Below are positions 19,681-28,992 of a stretch of 64,000 nucleotides of DNA, one piece after another. The position numbers and the translations under genes were made by a program. Source of the stretch: Mycobacterium sp. GA-2829. Lineage in GTDB: Bacteria > Actinomycetota > Actinomycetes > Mycobacteriales > Mycobacteriaceae. Position 1 is the stretch's first letter, and each line of letters begins with the position of its first letter. The notes beneath the pieces were generated by a model. That model worked only from the letters and a program-made list of their open reading frames with translations, was not told where the DNA came from and ran no database searches. The DNA lies in contig NZ_LQIT01000022.1 in the NCBI RefSeq assembly GCF_001499965.1, positions 1-64,000 on the forward strand, written 5' to 3'.

Positions 19681-20250
19681 GTGAACCCCAGCATGGGACC
19701 GACCCGCACCGCGAAAGCGCTGGCCGCGCTGGCGACGGCCGTGCTCCCGCTGTTGGCCGCATGCTCCGGCTCGGAGGAACCGGCGGCCCCCGGCGAGGCG
19801 CCACAGAGCACCCAGGCCCAGCAGGACATCAAGCACGGTCCGTTCTTCCCGCAGTGCGGCGGCATCAGCGACCAGACCATCAGCCAGCTGACCGAGGTGC
19901 CGGGGCTGGTGAACACCGCCACGACCTCGGTGGGCTGCCAGTGGCTGGCCGGCGGGAGCATCGTCGGGCCGCACTTCTCGTTCACCCACTTCCGCGGCAG
20001 CCCGATCGGGCGGGAACGCAAGACCGAGGAGCTCTCGCGCACCAGCGTCGAGGACATCAACATCGAGGGCCATGACGGGTTCATCGCCACCGGTGACGAT
20101 CTGACGCTGGGCACGAACCTCTGCGAGATCGGCATCCAGTTCGACAACGACTTCATCGAGTGGTCGGTCAGCTTCGCCCAGAAGCCGTTCCCGGACCCGT
20201 GCGAAGTGGCCAAGGAACTGACCCGTCAATCGATTGTGAACTCCGAATGA
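19681..20250 (+). CDS. lprB: Lipoprotein LprB
   Basis: 189 residues with a lipoprotein signal peptide ending in LPLLAAC (lipobox LAAC), so the mature N-terminal Cys is acylated and the protein sits on the outer face of the membrane. Conserved LprB stretches are visible: HGPFFPQCGG, SVGCQWLAGG, FSFTHFRGSPIGRERK, and EWSVSFAQKPFPDPC. It belongs to the DUF3558 lipoprotein family, whose Cys pairs probably form disulfides. The stop overlaps lprC by ATGA. No enzyme activity is known for the family. Its place beside the ABC exporter and lprC matches M. tuberculosis Rv1274. Confidence 0.92.
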   Translation: MNPSMGPTRTAKALAALATAVLPLLAACSGSEEPAAPGEAPQSTQAQQDIKHGPFFPQCGGISDQTISQLTEVPGLVNTATTSVGCQWLAGGSIVGPHFSFTHFRGSPIGRERKTEELSRTSVEDINIEGHDGFIATGDDLTLGTNLCEIGIQFDNDFIEWSVSFAQKPFPDPCEVAKELTRQSIVNSE

Positions 20251-20789
20251 CCCGGACCCTGGCCGTCGTCGCGGCACTGCTCGCGACGTTGACGATGTTG
20301 GTGGGCTGCACCCGCACCGTGGAGGGCACCGCGGCGCGCGCCGGATCCGGCGGCGGCCCGAGCAACAACGACTCCGAAGAGCAGTACCCGAACCTGCTCA
20401 AGGAGTGCGACGTCCTGACCGAGGACATCCTCGCCGAGACCGTCGGCGCCGATCCGCTCGACATCCAGAGCACGTTCGTCGGGGCGGTCTGCCGCTGGCA
20501 GGCGGCCAACCCCGCCGGGCTGGTCGACATCACCCGCTTCTGGTTCGAGGAGGGCAGCCTCGACAACGAGCGCTCGACGGCCGAAAAGCTCAAGTATCAG
20601 ATCGAGAACCGGTCGGTGGCCGGCGTGCCGTCGTTCGTCATGCGGCCGAACGACCCGAACGGCTCGTGCGGCGTGGCCAGCGACGCGGGCGGTGTGGTCG
20701 GTTGGTGGGTCAACCCGCAGGCCCCGGGAATCGACGCCTGCGGGATGGCGATCAAGCTGATGGAACTCACGCTCGCCACCAACTCCTAG
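20247..20789 (+). CDS. lprC: Lipoprotein LprC
   Basis: 180 residues, with signal peptide and lipobox MLVGC at about residues 17-21. The mature part follows the same DUF3558-type plan as LprB (LLKECDVLTEDIL, VCRWQAANP, SCGVASDAGGVVGWWV, IDACGMAIKLMELT), so the two are tandem relatives. ATG 20247 overlaps the lprB stop and translation is coupled. It ends at a strong bidirectional hairpin. Confidence 0.9.
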   Translation: MTRTLAVVAALLATLTMLVGCTRTVEGTAARAGSGGGPSNNDSEEQYPNLLKECDVLTEDILAETVGADPLDIQSTFVGAVCRWQAANPAGLVDITRFWFEEGSLDNERSTAEKLKYQIENRSVAGVPSFVMRPNDPNGSCGVASDAGGVVGWWVNPQAPGIDACGMAIKLMELTLATNS

Positions 20790-20797
20790 CTCCTGGC

Positions 20798-20846
20798 GAT
20801 TTCGGTGTAGTTGGTTGCGGTGAGCGCAACGAACTACACCGAAATC
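20798..20846. terminator. 22-bp near-perfect hairpin between convergent genes
   Basis: The arms at 20798-20819 and 20825-20846 (GATTTCGGTGTAGTT...) pair at 21 of 22 positions with a loop of about 5 bases. It lies between the lprC stop (20789) and the stop of the minus-strand phosphatase (20845), which it slightly overlaps. It should terminate transcription from both sides. It lacks a U-tract, as is common in mycobacteria. Confidence 0.8.
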
Positions 20847-21369
20847 ACGGCTGCCGGGGGATGTGGAAGGTGACCAGTGCGGCGCCGCCCAGCCCCAGCT
20901 CCGCCCACGGCTGCTCGGTGCGCAGCACCGCGATCGCCGAGGTCGGGAACTTCGCCGCGATGCCGTCGGCGGCCTGACGGTCGCTGTCCTCGGCGTCGGC
21001 CAGTCCCAGGGCGACCGCCGACATCGCGGGTTCGTGGCCGACCACCAGCAGGGTGTGCACCGGGTGGTCGAAATGCTGTGTCACCTTGGTGATCTCGTCG
21101 ATCACGATGCCGGGCGTGGCGTCATAGAGCCGGTCGAGGTGGCGTACCGGCGCCTCCACGCCGGTGCGTTCCAGCGTCTGGCGCGTCCTGGTCGCCGTCG
21201 AGCAGAGCACCCCGTCCAGCGGCGGGACGTGCGCGCGCAGCCAGTCGCCGGCCAACGCGGCCTCGCGGCGTCCGCGCGCGGCCAGCGGCCGGGCGTGGTC
21301 GTCGACGCCGTCGGGATAGTCGGACTTGCCGTGCCGGAGCAGAACCAGGGTGCGGACGTGCGAATTCAC
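20845..21369 (-). CDS. SixA-type histidine phosphatase (Rv1276c-like)
   Basis: About 174 residues of the branched histidine phosphatase superfamily. The RHG catalytic motif is VLLRHGKSDYP near the N-terminus, with the second catalytic His in LLVVGHEPAMSAV and Arg in TATRTRQTLERTG. SixA proteins remove phosphate from phospho-His or small phospho-substrates. The start is uncertain: GTG 21369 or GTG 21378; both lie just before the first strand. It is convergent with lprC and divergent from the SbcD-like gene. Confidence 0.85.
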   Translation of the reverse strand: MNSHVRTLVLLRHGKSDYPDGVDDHARPLAARGRREAALAGDWLRAHVPPLDGVLCSTATRTRQTLERTGVEAPVRHLDRLYDATPGIVIDEITKVTQHFDHPVHTLLVVGHEPAMSAVALGLADAEDSDRQAADGIAAKFPTSAIAVLRTEQPWAELGLGGAALVTFHIPRQP

Positions 21370-21491
21370 ACCCCCCACGTTAGGTCGCCCGCCCACATGC
21401 CGGTCGAGGTCCGAGGACTTGTCGGTGCCCGGCCATACACTCGCCATGCGCCCGAACGAGGGACATGACGAGGGGAAAGGTACGGGGCCAC

Positions 21492-22643
21492 ATGCGATTT
21501 GTGCACACCGCCGATTGGCAGCTCGGTATGACCCGGCATTTCCTCAACGGCGAGGCGCAGCCGCGCTACTCGGCGGCGCGGCGCGAGGCGGTCGTGGCGG
21601 TCGGTGAGCTCGCCGCCGAATCCGGCGCGGAGTTCGTGGTGGTCGCCGGTGACGTATTCGAGCACAATCAACTCTCCCCGCGCGAGATCAGCCAGTCGCT
21701 GGAGGCGATGCGCACCATCGGTGTCCCGGTCTACCTGCTGCCCGGCAACCACGACCCGTTGGACGCCTCGTCGGTCTACACCAGCGCGCTGTTCACCGCC
21801 GAATGCCCGGACAACGTCACGGTGCTCGACCGCGCCGGCGCGCACCAGGTGCGGCCCGGTCTCGAACTCGTCGCCGCCCCGTGGCGGTCGAAGGCCCCCA
21901 CCAGCGACCTCGTCGGCGACGTGCTCGCCGATCTGCCCGCCGACGGGGTGACGCGCGTCGTGGTCGGCCACGGCGCCGTCGACGCGATCGACCCCGGTAA
22001 GGACAAAGCTGCGCTGATCCGGCTGGCCGCGGTCGAGGCGGCGCTGGCCCGCGGCGCGGTGCACTATGTCGCGTTGGGCGACAAGCACTCTCGCACCGAC
22101 GTCGGCGCTACCGGCCGGGTCTGGTACTCCGGGTCGCCGGAGGTCACCAACTACGACGACATCGAATCCGCCTCGGGTCACGCACTCGTGGTGGACATCG
22201 ACGAGGACGACGCCCGGCGCCCGGTGCAGGTCACCGCGAAGCGGTTGGGCCGCTGGCGGTTCGTCACGCTGACCCGTTCGGTCGACGACAGCCGCGACGT
22301 GGCCGACCTCGACATGAACCTCGACCTGATGCCGGACAAGGAACGCACGGTCGTGCGCCTGGGCCTGACCGGTTCATTGACCGTGACGGACAAGGCCGCG
22401 CTGGATGAGTGTCTGCTCAAGTACTCCCGGCTGTTCGCGGCGCTCACCGAGTGGGAGCGCGGCACCGACATCGCGGTGCTGCCCGCCGACGGGGAATTCG
22501 ACGACCTGGGCATCGGCGGGTTCGCGGCCGCGGCCGTCGACGAACTCGTCGAGGCCGCCCGGGCCGACGGCGACCACGCCGACGACGCCCGCGCCGCACT
22601 GGCGTTGCTGCTGCGCCTGGTCGAACGGAGTGATGCCGCATGA
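21492..22643 (+). CDS. SbcD/Mre11-like DNA exonuclease subunit (YhaO type)
   Basis: 383 residues. Calcineurin-like phosphoesterase motifs are all present: HTADWQLG (D-x-H equivalent), VVAGDVFEHN, LPGNHDP and VVGHGAVD, followed by ALGDKHSR and SGSPEVTNYDD. Metal-dependent nuclease activity on DNA ends or hairpins is expected, driven by the ATPase partner encoded next (ATGA overlap at 22640). ATG 21492 is preceded by a GAGGGGAAAGG SD; a nearby TACACT (21436-21441) suits a -10. It corresponds to Rv1277. Confidence 0.9.
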   Translation: MRFVHTADWQLGMTRHFLNGEAQPRYSAARREAVVAVGELAAESGAEFVVVAGDVFEHNQLSPREISQSLEAMRTIGVPVYLLPGNHDPLDASSVYTSALFTAECPDNVTVLDRAGAHQVRPGLELVAAPWRSKAPTSDLVGDVLADLPADGVTRVVVGHGAVDAIDPGKDKAALIRLAAVEAALARGAVHYVALGDKHSRTDVGATGRVWYSGSPEVTNYDDIESASGHALVVDIDEDDARRPVQVTAKRLGRWRFVTLTRSVDDSRDVADLDMNLDLMPDKERTVVRLGLTGSLTVTDKAALDECLLKYSRLFAALTEWERGTDIAVLPADGEFDDLGIGGFAAAAVDELVEAARADGDHADDARAALALLLRLVERSDAA

Positions 22644-25273
22644 AGTTGCACCGCCTGGTGTTGACCAACTATCGCGGGGTCAGCCGCCGTGAGATCGAGT
22701 TCCCCGACCGCGGCGTCGTGGTGATCAGCGGCGCCAACGAGATCGGCAAATCGTCGATGATCGAGGCGCTCGATCTGCTCTTCGCCGCCAAGGACCGGTC
22801 CACGAAGAAGGAAGTGAAGCAGGTCAAACCCACCCACGCCGATGTGGGTGCCGAGATCAGTGCCGAGATCTCCACCGGGCCATACCGCTTCGTGTATCGC
22901 AAACGCTTCCACAAGCGGGCCGAGACGGAGCTGACCATCCTCGCTCCGCAGCGTGAGCAGCTCACCGGCGATGAGGCGCACGAGCGGGCACTGGCGCTGC
23001 TCGAGCAGACCGTCGACATGGATCTGTGGCAGGCGCAACGGGTCTGGCAGTCGACGTCGACGGCACCGGTCGACCTCTCGGCTTCCGATGCGCTGGCCCG
23101 CGCCCTCGACGTCGCCGCCGGCGAGGCCGACACCCTCTCCGGGACCGAACCGCTGCTGATCGACCGGATCGACGGGGAGTACGCCCGCTACTACACCGCC
23201 ACCGGCCGAGCGACGGGCGAGTTGGCCGCCGCGAAGAAGCGGTTGGACTCCGCCGAGGCCGAGGTGGCCCGGTGCACCGAGGCGGTCGGGGAAGTCGACG
23301 CGGCGGTGCGCCGCCACGCCGCGCTGACCGAACAGCTGGCCGAGCTCACCGCGCAGCGCGCCGCCCTCGCCGAGGAGTCGGCGGCGGCGCGCGAGGCCGC
23401 GCAGGCGGTGGCGGCGCTGCGCCGCCAGGTGGCGGAGGCCGAAGTCCTCGCCAAGGCCGCGGAGGCCACCCGCACCGCATCGTCCGCGGCGGTGACCGAA
23501 CGGCGGCGGTTGCGCGCGGACATCGACCAGCGCGGCGCCGCGGTCACCGATCTGCAGGCCGCCGTCGCCGCCGCGGTCGAGGAGGAAGCCACCGCGCGGG
23601 AAGTCGCGGAGGCAGCCGAACAGGCCGCCGCGCAGGCGCGCGCGGCGGTGGAGGACCACCATGCGCGGGTCGATGCGGCTCGCGATGTGGCGCAACGCCT
23701 TTCCGACCGTGACGAGGCCGACCGGCTGGCGGCGCGGCTGACGAAGATCGACGCCGCGGTGCGTGAGCTGGCGGCCGTCGACGCGGAGCTGGCGGGCATC
23801 ACGGTCACCGACGCCGCGATGCGCGCGGTCGACGTGGCCGCTCTGGCCGTCGAGCGGGCGGCGGGTCAGGCCGAATTGGCCTCCGCCCGAATCGAACTCG
23901 ATGCCCTCGGTGCGGTCGAGGTGCGGGTCGGCGACGACTCCGTCTCATTGGCCGCCGGGCAGGACTGGGCGGTCAACGCGACCTCGCCGACCGAGATCGT
24001 CGTGCCGGGCGTGCTGACCGCGCGGGTGGTGCCGGGGACGCCCGCCGCGGAGACCCAGGCGCGGTTGGACGCGGCGACCGCGGATCTGGCAGCCGCGTTG
24101 GCTGCCGCGGGGGCCGAGGACGTCGCCGGCGCGCGCAGTCTTCACGAGCGGCGGCGCGAATTGAAGCAGGTGAAGGCCACGCAGCGCGCCACGGTCGCCG
24201 CGCTGACCGGTGAGGACACCGCCGAACAGCTGCATGCCCGCCTCGCCGAACTCCGCGACAGCCAACCCGACGAGGACGGTCTGTTCGAGCTCGAGGGCCC
24301 CGCCGACGCCGCGACGGCCCGCGCCGCGCTCGACGCCGCAGTCGCCGCGCACCAGCGGGCGATCGGTGTCTGCGAGACGCACCGCAAGGTCGCGGTGGCG
24401 GCGTCGATGCGGTTGAACGAGAAGGCGACTCGGCTCGGGGTGGTGCGGGAGAAGCTCGCGGCAGCGCAGACCGAGCTGACCACGGCGACCGATCGACTGT
24501 CCGCGGCACGGGCGCTCACCGACGACGAGGCGCTGTCGGTGGCCGCCGAGGCCGACCGCGAGGCCGCCGAACGCACCGCCGCCCACGTTACGCAACTGCG
24601 CGAGGAACTCGCCGGCTGCGCCCCGGATGCGGTGGACGCCGCGCTCGACGATGTGACGCGTCGCGAGCGGGTGCTGCAGGCCCGGCACGAGGATGCGACC
24701 GAATCACTGCGCGAGGTCACCGCGGCCCTGAAGGTGTACGGCACCGAAGGCAGGCAGGGACAACTCGACAACGCCCACACCGAACGCGAGCACGCCGAGT
24801 CGGATTACCTGCGGGTGCACCGTCGGGCCCGCGCGGTCGACCTGCTGCGCTCGGTGATGAACCGGCACCGCTCCGCGACGCGGGAACGCTATGTCGAACC
24901 TTTCCGCCGCGAGGTCGAACGGCTCGGCCGGCTCGTGTTCGGCGAGAGCTTCGAAGTCGAGATCGACAGCGATCTGCGGATCAACAACCGGACCCTGGCC
25001 GGCCGCACGGTGCCGTATGAATCGCTGTCGGGCGGGGCGAAGGAGCAGTTGGGCATCGTGGCCCGCCTCGCGGGGGCGGCGCTGGTGGCCAAGGAGGATT
25101 CGGTGCCGGTCGTCATCGACGATGCGCTGGGCTTCACCGATCCCGACCGATTGACCAAGATGGGCACGGTCTTCGACGTGATCGGCGGTGACGGGCAGGT
25201 CATCGTGCTGACCTGCAGCCCGCAGCGGTATGCGTCGGTGCCCGATGCGCACCACATCGAGTTGACCGTCTGA
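22640..25273 (+). CDS. SbcC/YhaN-like SMC-family ATPase without zinc hook
   Basis: 877 residues. Walker A is GANEIGKSS (residues 31-39). Two long Ala/Glu/Arg-rich coiled coils run from about 190 to 420 and 490 to 750. The C-terminal ATPase half has the LSGGAKEQLG signature and Walker B VPVVIDDALGFTD. There is no CxxC zinc hook; instead the coiled coils are separated by a compact strand-rich insert around residues 422-480. That makes it YhaN-like (Rv1278) rather than classical SbcC. It should work with the upstream nuclease as an ATP-gated DNA-end processing complex. Confidence 0.9.
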   Translation: MKLHRLVLTNYRGVSRREIEFPDRGVVVISGANEIGKSSMIEALDLLFAAKDRSTKKEVKQVKPTHADVGAEISAEISTGPYRFVYRKRFHKRAETELTILAPQREQLTGDEAHERALALLEQTVDMDLWQAQRVWQSTSTAPVDLSASDALARALDVAAGEADTLSGTEPLLIDRIDGEYARYYTATGRATGELAAAKKRLDSAEAEVARCTEAVGEVDAAVRRHAALTEQLAELTAQRAALAEESAAAREAAQAVAALRRQVAEAEVLAKAAEATRTASSAAVTERRRLRADIDQRGAAVTDLQAAVAAAVEEEATAREVAEAAEQAAAQARAAVEDHHARVDAARDVAQRLSDRDEADRLAARLTKIDAAVRELAAVDAELAGITVTDAAMRAVDVAALAVERAAGQAELASARIELDALGAVEVRVGDDSVSLAAGQDWAVNATSPTEIVVPGVLTARVVPGTPAAETQARLDAATADLAAALAAAGAEDVAGARSLHERRRELKQVKATQRATVAALTGEDTAEQLHARLAELRDSQPDEDGLFELEGPADAATARAALDAAVAAHQRAIGVCETHRKVAVAASMRLNEKATRLGVVREKLAAAQTELTTATDRLSAARALTDDEALSVAAEADREAAERTAAHVTQLREELAGCAPDAVDAALDDVTRRERVLQARHEDATESLREVTAALKVYGTEGRQGQLDNAHTEREHAESDYLRVHRRARAVDLLRSVMNRHRSATRERYVEPFRREVERLGRLVFGESFEVEIDSDLRINNRTLAGRTVPYESLSGGAKEQLGIVARLAGAALVAKEDSVPVVIDDALGFTDPDRLTKMGTVFDVIGGDGQVIVLTCSPQRYASVPDAHHIELTV

Positions 25274-25380
25274 GCGAGGGTTTTCGCCTTATCGCCGCAT
25301 GTGCGTGGCGCGAGACACGTGAGGTATCCGCGAAAACGGGTATGGGGCCTAGAACGCATACCTGAAACGGGAGGCCAAAG
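25274..25380. other. Short gene-free gap before the PAKKA-repeat gene
   Basis: This 107-base gap contains matched but distant CGAGGGTTTTCGC and GCGAAAAC segments, a GGGTAT at 25338-25343, and the SD GGGAGG 8 bases before GTG 25381. No promoter could be assigned with confidence. Confidence 0.4.
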
Positions 25381-26025
25381 GTGTCATCAGAAGACACGTC
25401 AGGAGACAAGGGCGCGCTGCAGCAGCGCGTCACCGATCTGCTCACAGCCGTGGGGGCTGCGCTCGGTGACCTCACCCAACGCGCGCGCGACGCGGTCGAG
25501 GGCGCCGCCGAACGGGTCGGCATCGGGTCGTCCTCCGACAGCGACGGCGATGACCGTCCCGCGGCGTTGCCGTCGTCCGACGCGAGCCAGGCGCCCACAC
25601 CGGCCGCCACGGCGCCCGCGAAGAAAGCCCCGGCCAAGAAAGCCCCCGCCAAGAAGGTTCCGGCCAAAAAGGCTGCGGTGAAGGCCACGCCCACCAAGAC
25701 CGAAGCGGCCAATTTGGCGCCGGCGAAAGACACTCCGGCCGCCAAGAAGGCCGCCCCGGCCAAGAAGGTGGCCCCGGCGAAGAAGTCGGCACCGGCCAAG
25801 GCCACACCGGTGAAGGCGCCACCCGCCAAGACCGAGGCCGCCAAGACCCCGGCGAAGAAGGCCCCGCCGGCCAAGGCACAACCGGCGAAGGCAGAACCGG
25901 CCAAGGCACAACCGGCCAAGGCACAACCGGCGAAGGCCGCCGCCAAGAAGACGCCCGCCAAGAAGGCACCCGCGAAGAAGGCCCCGGCCAAGAAGGCGAC
26001 CAAGCGCCCCGGCGCCACCAGCTGA
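25381..26025 (+). CDS. Histone-H1-like basic protein with PAKKA repeats
   Basis: 214 residues in two parts. Residues 1-50 are predicted amphipathic helix ([30 protein letters not shown]). Residues 70-214 are low-complexity Ala/Lys/Pro with many copies of PAKKA or PAKxx, ending [11 protein letters not shown]. The tail is strongly basic and resembles the C-terminal tails of mycobacterial HupB and eukaryotic H1, which bind DNA non-specifically and are often acetylated or methylated on Lys. The head is not the HU fold. GTG 25381 has GGGAGG 8 bases upstream. It is probably a nucleoid-associated or nucleic-acid-binding protein. It directly follows the nuclease pair, in the slot where M. tuberculosis has Rv1279. 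Confidence 0.8.
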   Translation: MSSEDTSGDKGALQQRVTDLLTAVGAALGDLTQRARDAVEGAAERVGIGSSSDSDGDDRPAALPSSDASQAPTPAATAPAKKAPAKKAPAKKVPAKKAAVKATPTKTEAANLAPAKDTPAAKKAAPAKKVAPAKKSAPAKATPVKAPPAKTEAAKTPAKKAPPAKAQPAKAEPAKAQPAKAQPAKAAAKKTPAKKAPAKKAPAKKATKRPGATS

Positions 26026-26036
26026 GCGGCTCAGAC

Positions 26037-27248
26037 TCAGAAGTAGGCGTTCGCCGGCACCGGCGTCCCGTGCAACAGGTTCTCGCCGATCACTTTCGCC
26101 TTGTAGGCGACCAGGTTGTGCAGCGTGATCGTGCGGATATTGCGCCAATGGCGGTCGAGGTTGCGCTTGCGGCTCGCGGCGCTGGCGCCGCCCAGCTCCA
26201 ACAGTCGGGTGGCCGCTTCCGGCGCCACCCGGTCCAGATGCACTTTCACCTTCGCGACGGCCAGCTGCGCCTCCTGAGCCAACGTTGCATCCGGCACCCC
26301 GTCGACCGCTGAGTCGGTCGCCGCGCCGATGGTCGCCGCAGCGTCGAGCACCGCGGCACGCGCCACGTAGGCCGTGCTGGCCAGTTCCCCCAGCTGACGC
26401 TGCAGCAGCGGATCGTCGGTGGGCCGCTCGGCCACCGCATGGCTGAAGTTGCGCTCACGGGACTCCAGCAGCGCGACACCGTCCTCGACCACGTTCTGCA
26501 GGATCCCCGCCACCACCGCGTGGATGAACAGCTGCAGCGAGGCGTACTGCACCGTGGGCGCCGCTTCCGCGTCGTACGGCGAATCGGTGAGCACCTCGTC
26601 GGCCGACACCGAGACGTCGGTGAACGTCGTCGTGCCGGTCCCGGTCCGGCGCTGACCGAAGCCGTCCCAGTCGTCCACCACGCCGACGCCGTGACGGTCG
26701 GTGGGCACCACGACGGTCGCGACCGAATCGTGGTCGGTGGTCGCGGTGACGGTCAGGTAATCCGAGAACAGGGTACCGGTGCTGTAGTACTTCTCGCCGG
26801 TGAGCCGGTAGCCGCCATGACCGTCGGGCAGCAGGCGCGTGTTGAACACCAAGCTGCCGACCGCCAGGCCGCCCTTCTCGCTGAACGCGTTGCCGAAGAT
26901 CTTGCCGTCGACGACCCTGTCCAGCCACCGCCGCGACGCCGGATCGTCGAGGGTGCGCAGCCGCTCCTCGACGAACCAGAAGTGGGTGCGGAAGATGTGC
27001 GCGACAATAGGATCGGCGGCCGCCACGTCGATGATCGTCGAGAACAGTTGCGGCACAGTCAGACCCGCGCCGCCGAGGGCTTCGGGCAGTCGCAGGGTGC
27101 CGAACCCGGCGCGTTTGAGCGCCGCCACCTGATCGAAGGGGTTCTCGTCGGCCAGGTCCCGCTGCCGTGCGCCCGCGGCGATCTGGGCCAGCAGCACGGC
27201 GAATTCCGGTGAGCCGGGCAGTGCCCGGGCGTTCTCCACAGTCGTCAT
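26037..27248 (-). CDS. Acyl-CoA dehydrogenase-fold flavin monooxygenase (DszC/SfnB-like)
   Basis: 403 residues. It has the three-domain acyl-CoA dehydrogenase fold: N-terminal helices (GTLRLPEALGGAGLTVPQLF), a central beta domain (FNTRLLPDGHGGYRLTG, KYYSTGTLFSDY) and a C-terminal helical bundle with LGGASAASRKRNLDRHWRNIRT. The H-W-R-N-x-R-T ending and lack of the usual acyl-CoA catalytic Glu suggest the DszC/SfnB class, which uses reduced FMN and oxygen on sulfur compounds (dibenzothiophene, sulfones) or amines. No flavin reductase is adjacent. It is convergent with the PAKKA-repeat gene, with an 11-base gap. Confidence 0.82.
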   Translation of the reverse strand: MTTVENARALPGSPEFAVLLAQIAAGARQRDLADENPFDQVAALKRAGFGTLRLPEALGGAGLTVPQLFSTIIDVAAADPIVAHIFRTHFWFVEERLRTLDDPASRRWLDRVVDGKIFGNAFSEKGGLAVGSLVFNTRLLPDGHGGYRLTGEKYYSTGTLFSDYLTVTATTDHDSVATVVVPTDRHGVGVVDDWDGFGQRRTGTGTTTFTDVSVSADEVLTDSPYDAEAAPTVQYASLQLFIHAVVAGILQNVVEDGVALLESRERNFSHAVAERPTDDPLLQRQLGELASTAYVARAAVLDAAATIGAATDSAVDGVPDATLAQEAQLAVAKVKVHLDRVAPEAATRLLELGGASAASRKRNLDRHWRNIRTITLHNLVAYKAKVIGENLLHGTPVPANAYF

Positions 27249-27316
27249 GGCTCGGTTCTACCGAGGTGACGCCGCGGGGAGCACCGTTTGGATCAGCGAG
27301 ACCCGAACTGCGGGCC

Positions 27317-28987
27317 CTACTTCATGAAGCCGATCTTGGTGTAGTCCAGATCGCCGATCCCGGCGGGCCCGTAGTTGGCCAGGCTGCTGCGCACCGCGAC
27401 GTTGCCTGCCGACTGGAACAGCGGCAGGCTGTGCACCTCCGCCCACAGCATCTTGTCCAGTTCGTTGGCCTGCGCGCGGGCCTTGGCGGCATCGAGTTCG
27501 GACAGCGTCTTCTCGATCTGCGCGTCGATCTGCGGGCTGCCGATCTTGCCGACGTTGCCCTCACCTCCGGAGGCGTAGATCTGCGTGAGGCTCGACAGCG
27601 CGAAAGCGTCGCCGGCGTAGGCGAACTGCGCGATGTCGAAGTTGCCCGGCGTCACGTACTGGGTGAACAGCGCGCCGCCGGGGGCGGCGATCAGATCGAG
27701 CTTGACCCCGATCTGCGCCAGCAGGTTCTGGGCGATCTGGGCGATCTGCCGGGTGCTCTGCGCGTCGTAGAACACGTCGCGGATCACCAGCTGCTTACCG
27801 TCCTTCTCCCGGAACTGCCCGTTCAGCCGCCAGCCCAGCGCGTCGAGTTCGCGTTTGGCGGCCTCCGGGTCGAACGGGATGCCGTTGCTCTCGTACCCCT
27901 CCTGGCCGGCCACGTAGATGTGGTTGTCCAGCGTCGTGGGGGTGTTCACCAGCCCACGCTGGCTGACGTCGGCGATGACCTGCCGGTCGATGCCCTTGGC
28001 GACGGCCATCCGCAGCGCCGGATCGCTCAGGACCGAACCCGGGGCGCCGTTGAACGTGAGGTGGTACCAGCTGGCCGCGGGGGCCCGGCGGATCGATACC
28101 CCTGCGGTGCGCTGCGCGATCGTCAGATCGTCGAGCGACGCCAGCCCCACCGCGTCGAGCGCGTTGTTCTGCAGCGCCGGGATCTTGGCCGCGTCGTCGA
28201 GCACCGTGTAGGTGATCGTGTCCAGCCGCGGCGGCGCGCCCCACCATTTGGGGTTGCGGCTCAACGTGATCCGCTGCGCGGCTTTGTCGACGTTGCTGAC
28301 CAGGAACGGTCCTGCCGAGGGGCCGGGGCCGTTGAGCTGAGCCTTGTTGAACGCCTCTGGCGTGGCGGTCATGCTCTTCGGATAGAGCATGGTGTTGCCG
28401 GCGAACATGCCCTTCCAGTCGGCGTAATGCTTGGCGAACGTGACGACCGCCTGTCGGTCGTCGGCGCCGCGGGTCACCGAGGCGACGCGCTCGCTGCCGT
28501 TCGGGGCGGCGATCAGGTACGCCGGGTCCTCACCCTTGGTGGCATTGATCTGGCTCGCGATGTCCTCCCAGGTGATCGGCGTGCCGTCGCTCCACACCGC
28601 CTTGGGGTTGATCGTGTAGGTGACCGTCTGCGGATCGGTCCTTGTCAACTCCACGTTGGTGAAGTAGTCGGGGTTGACGGTGGCCTCACCCGACGGCGAG
28701 ATGACGAACGCGCGCGGCATCGTCGGGCGCAGCAGCGAGCCGAGCTCGCCGAGGTTGCCGTCGATGTGCAGGGTGTTGAAGTTCGGCGGGAAGCCGCTGA
28801 GCGCGAGCCGCAGATTACCGCCGTCGCGCAGGTTCGCCGGGTCCTGCGGGTTGATGTCGTTGGTGGCGCCCAGTTCGGCGTTGCCGCCGGGTGACGGGGC
28901 GCCGTCGGGGTTGTCGGTGGAGCAGCCGGCCAGCAGCAGTGCGGCGGCGAGGGCGGCCGCAGCCAGGCGTCGCATCGTCATGCGCAC
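27317..28987 (-). CDS. oppA: Oligopeptide ABC transporter, substrate-binding lipoprotein OppA
   Basis: 556 residues of the SBP_bac_5 (peptide/nickel-binding) family. It has a lipoprotein signal with lipobox LLAGC at about residues 18-22, then typical stretches WSDGTPITWEDI, GPGPSAGPFLVSN, NPKWWG, NALDAVGL and LRMAVAKGIDRQVIADV. Anchored outside the membrane, it captures oligopeptides for the OppBC channel. GTG 28987, ATG 28981 and ATG 28975 are all possible starts. It is the last gene of the minus-strand oppB-C-D-A operon, 5 bases after oppD, and corresponds to Rv1280c. Confidence 0.92.
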   Translation of the reverse strand: MRMTMRRLAAAALAAALLLAGCSTDNPDGAPSPGGNAELGATNDINPQDPANLRDGGNLRLALSGFPPNFNTLHIDGNLGELGSLLRPTMPRAFVISPSGEATVNPDYFTNVELTRTDPQTVTYTINPKAVWSDGTPITWEDIASQINATKGEDPAYLIAAPNGSERVASVTRGADDRQAVVTFAKHYADWKGMFAGNTMLYPKSMTATPEAFNKAQLNGPGPSAGPFLVSNVDKAAQRITLSRNPKWWGAPPRLDTITYTVLDDAAKIPALQNNALDAVGLASLDDLTIAQRTAGVSIRRAPAASWYHLTFNGAPGSVLSDPALRMAVAKGIDRQVIADVSQRGLVNTPTTLDNHIYVAGQEGYESNGIPFDPEAAKRELDALGWRLNGQFREKDGKQLVIRDVFYDAQSTRQIAQIAQNLLAQIGVKLDLIAAPGGALFTQYVTPGNFDIAQFAYAGDAFALSSLTQIYASGGEGNVGKIGSPQIDAQIEKTLSELDAAKARAQANELDKMLWAEVHSLPLFQSAGNVAVRSSLANYGPAGIGDLDYTKIGFMK

Positions 28988-28992
28988 AAACT

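Noticed and set aside
25618..26010. CRISPR-like or satellite repeats
   Set aside because: The repeats are in-frame PAKKA codons of an open gene, have no spacers and vary with codon choice.
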